Below are positions 48,267-64,000 of a stretch of 64,000 nucleotides of DNA, in pieces. Both the position numbers and the translations under genes were made by a program. Within the stretch, counting starts at the first letter, position 1. Each line of letters opens with the position of its first letter. Below the pieces are notes generated by a model. The model did no database searches. It saw only the letters and a program-made list of their open reading frames with translations, and was not told where the DNA came from. The stretch is from Chondrosia reniformis (Eukaryota > Porifera > Demospongiae > Chondrillida > Chondrillidae): NCBI GenBank assembly GCA_947172415.1, contig OX359196.1, forward strand, positions 6,945,901-7,009,900, in the 5' to 3' direction.

Positions 48267-48951
48267 CGATCACAAGATCGATTCCTATGTAGCTATCAGT
48301 GAATCAAATTAACATCCATCGATCAAGGCCAGTAGTCTGACCATCGCTGTCTATTGACAGTCATACATGTGACCGCGCGTCCTATCTCACGTGCTTTGCT
48401 ATTGACTTTCATTGCATCATGGTGCACACAGTGTGTATAATGAGGTTACATGATGTCACCTTCACAGTATTATGTCAACCCTAATATAATTATCTGATGA
48501 TATATATATTTAACTTGATGAATATAAGTAATTACATATAAATTGTGATCATATATATGATGAATGGTCACTAAAGTTTAAACCATATAGATTGATGTAT
48601 ACATAGTGGTTAGTCTATGTTTAAACCTACAGCACCATACACGCGTACATCTACATATATATATATCCTATGAATTTTAATCACATGCAAGTACCCTCTC
48701 TCTCACCATATATAGATTAACAATAAATATTTGTAGTGTATCATTCCAGTCAGACCTATATACTTTGGTATAGAAATTTAAATTCAAACTTGGAATCTCA
48801 TCACCTGATCATGCAGTATACAAGAAATACCTTAAGTTTTAATAGGCATATGTACTTTCTACATATGCTTGTAAAGTATATCAGTTTGGAAAACAGCCTT
48901 TTAATTGAATATATCTACCAGTAAATTTGTTATCAGTCTGTAATGGTATCC
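48267..48951. other. Intergenic region
   Basis: It holds the presumed promoter of carrier copy 2 and the 3' flank of the VIT-VWA gene. An E-box-like tcacgtgc is at about 48388. No exon is supported. Confidence 0.5.
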
Positions 48952-51838
48952 TTAAATGAATTCATCAGCTTTCTGAGAGAGGCATTGAACTGTACATCCT
49001 TCAGGCACCTTCTGCTTGCCAAGCCATGTTTCAGCCTTCATTGCCACCAGCTCCCATTCGTCCTTCAGATCCAGCTGCTGCTTCTTCAAGTAGCTCAGGA
49101 CCACAGCAGTGGCCCACACTGACTCCATCTCACCTTCACAAGGAACAGGACAGCTGCTCTTTAGGGCCTCCAACCCCTTGTCCAACAGTGCTACTAACTG
49201 GCTTGTCAGACTCCAAGCACCACTAGCAAGCTGTAGACCTATCAGTGACTGTAGCTTAGCTTCTCTGGATACTGGTTTCACAGCTGCAGTGGAACATATA
49301 TTCATAGGTTCCTCGAAATTTCTGGAAACTAAATGCATTGGCATTGCATTAGAACAACTTTCTGTAAAGGAGTGGGAGAGATGGGCAGGTGGACTGGATC
49401 TGGAGAGAAATCCACTGGTAGGAGGAGGACCACTAGCAGGCAGGGGGCCACCAGGAGGAGGAGGAGGTGGAGGGCCACCACCAAGGGCACCACTCATAGC
49501 AGGAGGAGGTGGAGGGCCACCACCAAAGCCACCACCCATAGCAGGAGGAGGACCACTAGCAGGAATACAACACATAACTTTATTAAGAGGTGAGTAATTC
49601 ATGCCACGACCTCCCTTCCTTCTTAGCCCTGCACCATAGGCAACAGACTGCTGAAACTGAGGAACTGGGTGAGGTGCCTGCACATCCCAGGTCTGCAGGC
49701 TGCCCTTCACTGGCTCCTTCTGCTCCTCATCTATGGCTATGAAAGCTGTGAACTTGGAGATAACACTGGAGTCACAGCTCAACTTGACAATCTCCTCCTC
49801 CTTACCCCTTCCACCATCGTCTGCCTTCATCTCCATCTCCTTGATCAGTCTCTTTCCAGCTAGGTGGTGGATGGTGGATACAGACTGGCAGTCTCCTTGG
49901 ATCTGATTGGGAATTTCAAAATCAACAGTGTGATCAATTCTTCCTCCAAGTAGGTCCCCAGAGAGGCTGACTGATCCCTTATGTCCTGAGATCACCTTTC
50001 CTATCATGCTCTTACCCAGAATACCATACACTATAGTCCTCTCTCCAAGGAATATCGGAGGAACCTGTTCTGGAGCTACTCTTACAGTGTTCCCATAGGG
50101 AAGATTAAACTTGACTTGAGTGTTAGTCACTGCAGGCTGCATTGCTTGCTTCAAGGAGCGAATAACCTATAAAGATAAAAATGAAATCAATTTAAATCTC
50201 TTTCAAAGATCAAAAACTGAAAGATAAAAATGAAATCAAATTTAAATCTCTTTCAAAGATCAAAAACTGACAGATGAATTGTCTCTCTTAATGAAAATTC
50301 TTAACAACACATGGGTTCTTTTGAATGTACTTATTTCATGACGTACACTCTAAAGCCTTGTGAATATAATGTATAGAGCTCCAATTAATGCCTACCTTTG
50401 GCTGCATTCTCTCTCCACTAGTAATGAATTCTGCAGTTCCATTGCCTGCTTGTGCTATTCCCTTGACAAGACTGGTGGAAGCACCAGATCCAATTCCAAA
50501 AGAAAAACATCTACATCCACACACACAACAGAGAAATTAATATTAATCAATCAGCTTATCACAAATTTAAGATTCTAATATTTTATTACTTCAGTGAGTT
50601 ATATGGAAATACAATACAATGCACATGTACCTTGCATTCCTTGCATTCTTTGAAACCAGCTGTATCACTGATTCTGTATTACTCACACCTCCATCTGTCA
50701 GCACCAAAACTTGACGAGTAAGACCCTTAATCAGTGGTTGCTTGAAGATGTACTCCAAAGGCTGATAGATCTCTGTCCCTCCGAGGTTAGCCTGCAGTCC
50801 TTCAGCATGTCTCACCGCTGTATCAAGGTTCTTCTGGTTGTAGGGAATGCTTTCAGGAAACAGCTTCTCGTAGCGACTGCCAAATCCTATGATGTTGAAG
50901 AAACATCCTTCCGGGATGCTTTTAAGGAAGAGAATCAGTGTCTGTGCTGCATCGCGAATATAGGAACCCGACATGCTGCCACTGCGGTCAATCACAAACA
51001 CAAACTCGCAAGCAGCCTGAGTGGCAGATGTGTCTCCTTTGAACTCTGGAAAGAAGCTAACCATGACAGCAGGACTCCTGCGGAAGTCGCTGCTGCCATC
51101 TGACAATCCTGGCTCCACTATCACCATCGGACGATGAGGATCTTTTGGGCGGATCAGGATCACAATGTCACTCTGATTCTCGTCATCAAGGCTAACTTTC
51201 ACCATTCCACCTTCAGTAGAGGTTCTGATCTTGTGGGATGGAGAAGTCACCTCTGCAATGCCATCAGCTCCACTGACGTTGAGATCGAACTTGTAGGAAG
51301 AAGGACCCTTCCCTTGCTTTACCTGATTCGCTGCTCCCTCACTCGTGCTGACTGCTTCCAGTGGGTTGGTATCACCTGAGGGCGTGTAGCGAGGCTTCAG
51401 TACTGTCGGGAGGACGAACCGTACGGACCCGTCTGCCTCGATGCCCAACTCTCCTACCATAGTCAGGTGGATCTCTGCTTCTTTGCCTGGAGGAAGATTA
51501 CCGAGGACTATACTGAAAATGTCTCCTTTCTTCTCTTCAGCGAAAGCAGCAGTGTAGCCGCTGGCTATTGCATCGTCATACATCTCCTTGGCCTTCTGCT
51601 TCTCTTGTATCTCGGCTCGTATCTTCCGTCCATCGATCACTGCCTCCAGACCTACCACAGCAAAGGAGTCATCCACCGGAGTTCGGAACAGCACCTCCAG
51701 GGGATCAGGCGAGTCATTCTTGTAAGTCAACTTTGACTGTAGTCCCAGAAGATAGCCTTGTACGAAAGCAGCTACCGAGATGTCCTTGAGAGGAACAGAC
51801 TCGTCCTTTCCCTTGATGAGCAGACCTGCTAGAACCAT
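48952..51838 (-). CDS. VIT-VWA protein, VWA5A/PARP4-like
   Basis: Three exons, 845 aa: 50631-51838, 50396-50510, 48952-50166. The N-terminal VIT domain (about 10-140) has VPLKDISVAAFVQGYL and the IQEKQKAKEMYDDAIASG block. The VWA domain follows (about 276-430), with the MIDAS motif D284-x-S286-x-S288 and a later LVLTDGGVSNTE. After a beta-rich region comes a Gly/Pro segment (about 590-650) with short polyproline runs, then a helical C-terminal domain (about 720-845) like the vault-interacting region of PARP4 and the VWA5 family. No PARP catalytic domain or BRCT is present, so VWA5A-like is the better name. It may bind vault particles; that is inference. It is head to head with the MALT1-like gene, only 387 bases apart. 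Confidence 0.88.
50168..50272. repeat. About 53-bp tandem duplication in a VWA-gene intron
   Basis: Two adjacent copies of a stretch containing ataaaaatgaaatcaa and tttaaatctctttcaaag, near the acceptor side of the last intron. Confidence 0.85.
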
Positions 51839-52225
51839 GTCAACGATACCCAGATGTTACCTTACGAGTAATATTGCAGCATCACGATATCCGCTAGATA
51901 ATATTCTTCTAAAAATAGTCGATGACTCATTTAAGGATAAGGGAAAGTACCTGCCAGATCAGCGAAACAAGACACAAGTTGCTTCGATCGTTTTTGAGGT
52001 ACGTTCTTACTATTGAGGTCTACCTTTTTAATGAAATATAAGTATATACGAAATGCTTATTAATAGCAAACTTATACTTATATAATACAAGTAAATTTGC
52101 CGTTAATTTACTCAGTTTATTACCGTATTGTGTTTTACCTCTTTCCAATATCATACATTATAACTGCTTCTTACCATAACCTCAATATATGTTATTACGA
52201 CAGGACTACTCTATGAACATGCACT
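51839..52225. promoter_or_regulatory. Shared divergent promoter of VIT-VWA and MALT1-like genes
   Basis: The two start codons (51838 minus, 52226 plus) are 387 bases apart and point away from each other. The region has an open plus-strand frame to 52016 that lacks family features and likely reflects 5' leader sequence. A shared or bidirectional promoter is inferred from the arrangement. Confidence 0.5.
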
Positions 52226-57709
<5,484 letters not shown>

Positions 57710-59276
57710 ACATTCAATTTATAAATGTTCTATGAACTCTATTCTCAATACTCTATTCATAATAACTTTGTTTTTCTCTATATAACAAAAGCTCCTTTGT
57801 AGTCACATTTGCTTTTACAATCATGTGAAATCACACGTGATATTCAATTATGAAAGTTACATAAATAATTGATCCAATATTATTCATGAATAGAGGTTGT
57901 GGTTAAGGACATACACATGAAGTAGCTACCTTTACATACATACACCAAATTAATGTTTGTATATATATATATTCATTATTATAATCTCTCAATCAGGATC
58001 AGCTGACTAACTGAAGACGCACTTGACTACATGTGTAAGTTTGATTAGTGAGAGCCGCATTCACACTCATTGATTCTCATTATACGACCCGTACCTGGAG
58101 GTTGCATGGATCTAGTGCCACTACGTAGTCGGCCAGGAAGCTATTGTAGGCTGCCGCATCAGGTTGGTTTGGAAGCATGTATTTGCATCCATGTATGCAA
58201 TTCTCTGTACATGCTATTCATGTATTTTCATTTTTTTTCTTGCAGTTCATCGATGGGTCCCTACTCTAAAGCAATCTGGTCGATCCCAATGAGTTAAAGT
58301 CTGTGTACAGTGCTCTCAAGCTCCGTTGTGTGCACATGATGATTCTCATTGGTCGGAGTTTGTGGTCCGCCAGGGTCGGGCTTGTTCTGTCCGTAGCGTG
58401 AGGCAGTGCAGGACTAGTAACTGGTCATAGGTCGATCAGGTACGCCGGACCGTTCCCGTGCAGCTTCTCTTCAACGCAAGTAGTGGAAGTGTCAAACAGA
58501 GTTGAAAAACCGGAGGCCATTTGGGGCATGAAGTACTTCTACCTCCTCATGGTGTGCCCTGGGGTCATCTTTCAGATGACGCGAAAAGAAGTGCAGTAAA
58601 GCATTATGACTGAATGGATGGACGAATCCATTCAAAAGAATTGCTAGCTGTTAATGCTGGACTCGTAAACTCTTGTATATTTTACCATTTCAACTTGTAC
58701 ATTTTAAGTAGCTACATGTATATAACATTTTGTTTATGAATTTATTCTTGATTGGAAAAAATAAGTACATGTACATGACTATAATACTAAACAAAAGCAT
58801 GGAAGTTAAAGGGAGAGTCCCTTCACGTGGCCGTCTAGTTAGCTAGATCTCTTCGCTTCGGCATCTAATAAAGGCTTTGGCCAATAAGAGATGCTTTCTA
58901 TAATTTCTCTTAAGGTTATTACGCCTACTTCTTGTTTTTGAAGGTTATTCGAGCCCTGCAGTTGTTTAGACGGTCCACAGTGAAGGTTGTAGAAACTATA
59001 TATGCGTAACATTTTCGTCCATCCAGAGTAGTGAGAATTGAAATGCTTCTATTACATACTATTATTGCCTCAGTGAATATACACTGACTTTGTTATTGAA
59101 TTTGAAGTATCTACATATGTATACATAATATAGGAGTTTGCTGAATGAACATTTAAACCAAAAACCTCAAAGGATTCTTTCTATTGTATAATGTATAAAT
59201 ACAGAATATATATATATAGTATATATACATATATATGACATATCCTTTGAGAAAGTGATTGTGAGTTATAATCTCA
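57710..59276. other. Intergenic region with an unexplained GC-richer block
   Basis: 58060-58620 is clearly richer in CG and GC than its surroundings, has an intron-like middle (ttttttttcttgcag at about 58231-58245) and ends with the hairpin gtcatctttcagatgac at about 58567-58583 followed by gcgaaaagaag. No long ORF. It could be a spliced non-coding RNA or a decayed element. Just before 59277 a tatatatatagtatatatac run may serve the next gene. Confidence 0.4.
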
Positions 59277-62200
59277 ATGTGGTTCTTCTTTGTCTTAGCA
59301 CTAAAATGTCTCACTCCTGCTGTTGGATTCGGAACAGTACATACTGTTGTCCAGAATGAGGAAGAATGTTGTGAAACCAACTGCAACACTTGGGGATACT
59401 ATCAACAAAACCAGACTCTTCTTTCACAATCAAACACTGAGTGGAGATTCATGCCAGGAGTACATTGTTTAACAGAGAATATCACCATTTTCCAGGAGGT
59501 TAACCATGTGAGACTTTTAGGTAGTAAAAATGCTACACTTCACTGTTCTAACACAAACACCTATCTCTGTCAGTTTCTCTTTGTCAACTCATCCAACATT
59601 TTAATTTCAAATTTAAATTTCCGTTTTCCAAAAAAACTTCTTCGAGTAAACATGAGAATCATTTCGGAGCACATAAACCTAATTCCAAAGAATGATATCT
59701 GTTTTGAAAACAAACTGAGATACAATGTGAATGGCTCAAATATCAGCTATTACAAACACTGTTCCTACAACAGAGCACTGGTGTTTTACAATGTAGTAAA
59801 CCTTACTGCTGAGAAGATTAAATTTGCTGGATATAATACTCATTGGGCCATACTTAGACCAAGTGGCTCCTACCAATTTTTTAAACTAAATTTCATAGAA
59901 ATGGTACCACTAGGAGAATTGCTCAATAATGGCGAGTCTACTCATCATATAGTAGTTAATTTAAGAAAAAGCAAGACATCCCAAGAGGAACTCAGATTTT
60001 ATCTTCAGAAATGCTCTTTTATTGGTTCTTACAATGATCCCCAAGACATTTCAAATGTATCATACATAGGAGCAGCTATTCATATAATAGCTGACACACC
60101 CTTGGATGAATGGCAAGCTTACTTTGAACTGAGTGCTTCTTCCTTTAAAAATCTTTCCTTGTTACAAGTGAGCTCACTTGACAACTTAAATCTGACCATA
60201 AACATTTCAAAATTATCAGCTTCTTCTATTTTTAAAGATAAAAAACTCTTTCCAAATGAGACTGTTAGTAAAAAGTTGAATAGTCAATTCTTTGGTTCTG
60301 CTGTGAGAATATTTCTAACTGATAACGTTTACAGTGATAACCCTGAGAGACTGATAGTTTCACCTGATGCAACAGTAAATTTAAAGGGAACACTTGTAAA
60401 CATAGCTGGTATCAAGGTAAGTGGCTATGCCAGCATAGCAGGTGCTGGAATATTGTTCTTGTTGGAAAGTAATTGCTCTTCCAAGGCTTCAGTAATTCTT
60501 AAAAGCAATCAGTTTAAAGAAAATATTGCAGTGAATTCAGGAGGTGTGTTAAGTGCCATACAAAATTGCAATAAAAGAATTAATTTAGGTTGTGAAAATA
60601 GATATCACTTGAAGATGATTGGTAATAGTTTTAGCAAGAGTCGATCTATTCAAATTAATGATATCAATTGCAGAAATTTTAAAGCAACATCTTTGGAAGA
60701 ATTTGCAAAGCTTGCTGAAAGTGACTGTCTCTCCTGGCATGCTTGGTCTTTAAAAAGTCAGCAATTCTGCAGCAGAAATGGCATACTTCAAATCATAGAT
60801 TTTTGTTGTCCAGTCCTGTATCAACATAATATTGTGTCCAATAACTTCGGTCAAGGAATATTTCTGAGTGACACAAGAATGCATATAAATGGATCTAAAT
60901 ATTCAAAGCAACTGACTAATAAAATATCAAAAAACTATGGATCTATCAGTGGAGGTGGTTTATGTTTAAGAGGATTATCTCAACTGTTGCTTGGAACAAA
61001 CACTTATTTACGGTTGCAAGAAAATTCTGTGAAAATTATGGGTGGCGGAATCTTTGTCTCAGATAGAGAGACCTTCAATACAAACCATACTTTGCCATGT
61101 TTCTATCAGTTTGTGAATGAAAATGGATCCATATTAGAAAATGCAAAATGGAAAGATCTAAAAACTCAAATAGCATTAAAAAAGAATTACGGTATGTCAA
61201 ATGGTAGACAGCTCTTTGCACCATTTCCTATCAATTGTGAACTACACACAAACTTTATTGAAGATACAACTCTTGGAACAATTGATGTCTTTGAGAAGGT
61301 TTTCAACTTTAGGCCAGGAAACTGGAAAAACAAAGAAAATGCTTTGTCATTTCCACAACAAATATGTGAATGCTCAAACGAATCCCATAACCAATTGCAA
61401 GATTGTAATTTTGCAGATCTCCTTACAATTAAGGAAAAACTTTATCCCGGGCAAACATTAGTTCTACAGCTTTCTGTGCTGACTGATATTGGAATTAATA
61501 TTTTAACAATACTAGAAGTTCACCTTTTCAAGTATAACAAATCAGAAGAAAATGCATACATTAAATCCTTAACTGAATATTTAGTCTTAAAGTATCTTGA
61601 TAAAACTTGCAACACTGTACTTATTCCATTTGACACTTTTAATTCTGCTCTAGATATTGGTTCCAACTTTATTGTGATGCTTAAAGTTCCTTTCCATCAA
61701 TACAAACCATTAAACTATGATTACAAAAACCTCACATCATTCTTTATACTTCATTTATTGGATGATTGCCCACCAGGATACTCCAAAATTAAGTCCGAGA
61801 AAAGCAAAACAAGTTGCACTCTAAATAAAAAGCTCCAAAGGCTTGGTGTTGCATCTGATATTGGTGGTGTGTCATTTTTGGTGCCCCCAAAAGTATGGAT
61901 TGGAGTGGACAATAGTAGCTTGCTGTATAGCACATACTGTTTGCAGGTATACTGCAAGCATGAACACTTGAATGTAACTTTAAAAGATTTGCAGCACTCT
62001 GCTTCCCAGAAATGCAAACAAGGACGCATGGGTGTGTTGTGCAGTAAATGTCCTGATGGGCAGGGAGAAGTTGTTGGGTCAGTAGCTTGCTCTGAATGTT
62101 CCTATGCTAGTTTGCTGTACTTGCTCATTGTTTTACTTTTAGCCCCTCTTCTTGTATGCTTAATCTGCTGTTTGAACCTGACAATTTCCACACGTTCATT

Positions 62201-63617
62201 CAACGGTTTTTTGTTTTACCTCCATGTTGTTAATATCAATTTAGATAGCATTTCATCTGAGCCAAAACAGCTCACAAGAGTATTAATTGATATTCTTAAT
62301 TTCCAGAACCCGGGATTTCCCCTTTGTCTGTATCCAGGAATGGATAAATTTACAGAGAGCCTGTTATCTTTGATATTACCTCTTTATCTTGTTGGTATTG
62401 TTGGAATGGCATTTCTTCTACCAAAGATGAGGTGCATCAATATTCACAAGGTTCACATGGCTGTTGGTCCTAGAATCACACCCGTTCTGGCTACCATCAT
62501 CGTTTTGGCCTATAACAAGCTTTCTGACTTTGTCATTAATAGCCTAGTCTTCACTAACCTGTGTAGGACAGATAGTGATGAGTGTACCTATGTTTGGCTG
62601 TATGATGGTGGAATGGAATATTTTCAAGAACCAAAACATATAGTGTTAGCAATGCTAGCTATTATTTTAATGTTCATCTTTCTGGTCCCCGTGACTACAA
62701 CGACCATATTTGGGGACCTGTTAAAGAGGTGCATCAGAAAGCAGTGGTACTGGAATTTCATTGATACATTTTACTGTTCCTTTAGGTTCAAACTTGGTTT
62801 TTGGATTGGAATTCGTCTCCTCTTCGTTATTATACTTATGGTTGCTAGGGTATTCTTATATCCCAAGGAATCATTTCTCCTCACCATCTGTATTGCTCAT
62901 TTCATCATTATCTTCCAAACAGTATTTAGACCGTTCAGACATCTCCGCTTTGAAAGGTGCCTGCCAAGGAGACTGAAGGAGAAGTACTTTACTGAAGAGT
63001 TTAGCAAGTTCATAGCCAACATGAATGATAACATCTTCATGATCAACATTGCAATTCTCTTCACATGCCTACTTTACAAAACTAATGACATTGAATGGAT
63101 GGTGATGTTGTCAGAATCAGCCGCTCTCTTACAGTTCAGCATCATCTTGGTGTATCACACCTTTGAGTATTCACCGCTTGGACCAAAGCTAGTTCAGTGT
63201 TTCAAGCACATCTATCATTCACTCAAGGCCCGTCTTGCTCTCAGACTGAAAAGACGTAAAAGGAATATTTATGTGGATGATTCACCTCTGTTGGCTACCA
63301 CTCCTCAGATAAATCTGATTCTTAGACCACTCCACAACCAAAGTGAGTGCAGCAGTGAGTTTAGTGAAGAATCTGAAGTGGAGACCAGAGGAGAATCTAA
63401 AGTGGAGACCAGAGGAGAATCTGAAGTGGAGACCAGAGGAGAATCTGAAGTGGAGACCAGAGGAGAATCTGAAATGGAGACCAGAAGAGAATCTGAAGTG
63501 GAGACCAGAAGAGAATCTGAAATGGAGTCTAGAGGAAGTCAAACAATGGAAGAGGATGGTGGCAGTGAAGGTACAAAACTCAGCACTTTGGCCATGCCTC
63601 TCTTAAAAGACCAGTAG
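59277..63617 (+). CDS. Intronless large multi-pass membrane protein with glycosylated ectodomain
   Basis: A single ORF of 1446 aa. It begins with a signal peptide (MWFFFVLALKCLTPAVGFG) and has a large extracellular part of about 910 residues with many N-x-S/T sites and a pattern like right-handed beta-helix coils (repeated short I/L-x-N-x strands, NNFGQGIFL, GGGLCLRG, MGGGIFV). A Cys-rich EGF-like segment (CKQGRMGVLCSKC...CSEC, about 912-940) precedes about eight hydrophobic segments between about 940 and 1300, including SLLYLLIVLLLAPLLVCLIC and HIVLAMLAIILMFIFLVP. The cytoplasmic tail has a repeated ESEVETRGE unit and ends MPLLKDQ. I cannot name the family. The layout (beta-helix ectodomain, EGF-like stalk, multi-pass region) recalls multigene receptor-like families of sponges, but that is inference. 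No introns, unlike nearly all neighbours. Confidence 0.8.
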   Translation: MWFFFVLALKCLTPAVGFGTVHTVVQNEEECCETNCNTWGYYQQNQTLLSQSNTEWRFMPGVHCLTENITIFQEVNHVRLLGSKNATLHCSNTNTYLCQFLFVNSSNILISNLNFRFPKKLLRVNMRIISEHINLIPKNDICFENKLRYNVNGSNISYYKHCSYNRALVFYNVVNLTAEKIKFAGYNTHWAILRPSGSYQFFKLNFIEMVPLGELLNNGESTHHIVVNLRKSKTSQEELRFYLQKCSFIGSYNDPQDISNVSYIGAAIHIIADTPLDEWQAYFELSASSFKNLSLLQVSSLDNLNLTINISKLSASSIFKDKKLFPNETVSKKLNSQFFGSAVRIFLTDNVYSDNPERLIVSPDATVNLKGTLVNIAGIKVSGYASIAGAGILFLLESNCSSKASVILKSNQFKENIAVNSGGVLSAIQNCNKRINLGCENRYHLKMIGNSFSKSRSIQINDINCRNFKATSLEEFAKLAESDCLSWHAWSLKSQQFCSRNGILQIIDFCCPVLYQHNIVSNNFGQGIFLSDTRMHINGSKYSKQLTNKISKNYGSISGGGLCLRGLSQLLLGTNTYLRLQENSVKIMGGGIFVSDRETFNTNHTLPCFYQFVNENGSILENAKWKDLKTQIALKKNYGMSNGRQLFAPFPINCELHTNFIEDTTLGTIDVFEKVFNFRPGNWKNKENALSFPQQICECSNESHNQLQDCNFADLLTIKEKLYPGQTLVLQLSVLTDIGINILTILEVHLFKYNKSEENAYIKSLTEYLVLKYLDKTCNTVLIPFDTFNSALDIGSNFIVMLKVPFHQYKPLNYDYKNLTSFFILHLLDDCPPGYSKIKSEKSKTSCTLNKKLQRLGVASDIGGVSFLVPPKVWIGVDNSSLLYSTYCLQVYCKHEHLNVTLKDLQHSASQKCKQGRMGVLCSKCPDGQGEVVGSVACSECSYASLLYLLIVLLLAPLLVCLICCLNLTISTRSFNGFLFYLHVVNINLDSISSEPKQLTRVLIDILNFQNPGFPLCLYPGMDKFTESLLSLILPLYLVGIVGMAFLLPKMRCINIHKVHMAVGPRITPVLATIIVLAYNKLSDFVINSLVFTNLCRTDSDECTYVWLYDGGMEYFQEPKHIVLAMLAIILMFIFLVPVTTTTIFGDLLKRCIRKQWYWNFIDTFYCSFRFKLGFWIGIRLLFVIILMVARVFLYPKESFLLTICIAHFIIIFQTVFRPFRHLRFERCLPRRLKEKYFTEEFSKFIANMNDNIFMINIAILFTCLLYKTNDIEWMVMLSESAALLQFSIILVYHTFEYSPLGPKLVQCFKHIYHSLKARLALRLKRRKRNIYVDDSPLLATTPQINLILRPLHNQSECSSEFSEESEVETRGESKVETRGESEVETRGESEVETRGESEMETRRESEVETRRESEMESRGSQTMEEDGGSEGTKLSTLAMPLLKDQ
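63366..63535 (+). repeat. 30-bp coding repeat in the tail of the membrane protein
   Basis: About six copies of gaatctgaagtggagaccag aggagaatct-type units encoding ESEVETRGE with E/K, V/M and G/R changes. The repeat is a multiple of three, so copy number can change without breaking the frame. Confidence 0.9.
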
Positions 63618-64000
63618 ATGCAACTTTATACATTTACATATAGTAGTCTGTGAACAATTAAAGAAATAATGTACGTAAGAGTAATTCATGACAACATTGC
63701 ATAGCATGTGTCACATTTAATGATGTTATATATACATTTAACAATAGTATTTTGGTATTTAACATCAACTTGCATTTTCATATTCTGTAAATTTATATAT
63801 AGATTGTATACGGTCATATGGATATTATATATAAGTGAAACATATGTACGTATATATTATGCTAATGGCATCTTATAATGTATAGAATCCACAAGTGTCA
63901 AATATACAACAAGTAGATTGATAGGGAGACTATCTCCGAGTCCTATGTAACTCTATAAGGGATATCACATTAAATTCAAATACACATGTAGAAGATATGT
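63618..64000. other. 3' flank of the membrane protein gene
   Basis: AT-rich, with aattaaagaaataa soon after the stop. No further gene is visible before the window ends. Confidence 0.5.

Noticed and set aside
49026-49597. Plus-strand ORFs opposite the VIT-VWA gene
   Set aside because: Shadow frames of the Gly/Pro-rich coding exon on the minus strand.
58565-58600. Possible histone 3' stem-loop
   Set aside because: The stem is 7 bp with a 3-base loop instead of 6 bp with 4, and there is no histone ORF nearby.

Overview
The window looks like nuclear DNA from an early-branching animal, most likely a demosponge of the Amphimedon type. This is inferred from content. The DNA is AT-rich, introns are mostly 50-500 bases with GT-AG borders, TACGTACG-like low-complexity runs are common, and the genes are animal (talin-type FERM, MALT1 paracaspase, coronin-7, TRIM-NHL, mitochondrial ornithine carriers). 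No bacterial operon, CRISPR array, tRNA or rRNA gene was recognised. Exon joins were made by hand from splice sites and reading phase; each spliced CDS reported with an aa length has a base total divisible by three, except the left-edge gene, which is incomplete.

Layout. 1-2582 (-): 5' part of a coiled-coil gene that leaves the left edge. 3214-15757 (-): a 23-exon gene for a 1260-aa protein with two complete talin-type FERM heads separated by a disordered linker with one NPIY and three YxxP motifs; its introns hold several minisatellites and a perfect inverted repeat with a hammerhead-ribozyme-like core. 18303-32740 (+): three tandem paralogs of a beta-trefoil-like family of unknown function: a one-domain protein ending in a CaaX box, a short one-domain protein, and a three-domain protein whose first intron carries a 5.6-kb satellite array. 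33590-42664 (-): coronin-7, with an intronless TRIM-NHL gene (38096-40270) nested in one intron. 42859-45136 and 46169-48266 (-): two tandem SLC25A15-like carriers, both 307 aa with identical intron phases. 48952-51838 (-): a VIT-VWA protein like VWA5A/PARP4, head to head with 52226-57709 (+), a MALT1-type paracaspase with a death domain and five Ig-like segments before the protease. 59277-63617 (+): an intronless 1446-aa membrane protein with a large glycosylated ectodomain and about eight membrane segments.

The genes do not form one pathway. Several relate to actin and adhesion (tandem FERM protein, coronin-7, possibly the beta-trefoil family), two to ubiquitin or innate signalling (TRIM-NHL, MALT1), and two to mitochondrial transport. 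The strongest candidates for something undescribed are the tandem talin-head protein, the inverted repeat with a ribozyme-like loop, the five-Ig paracaspase with two micro-exons, and the beta-trefoil cluster.
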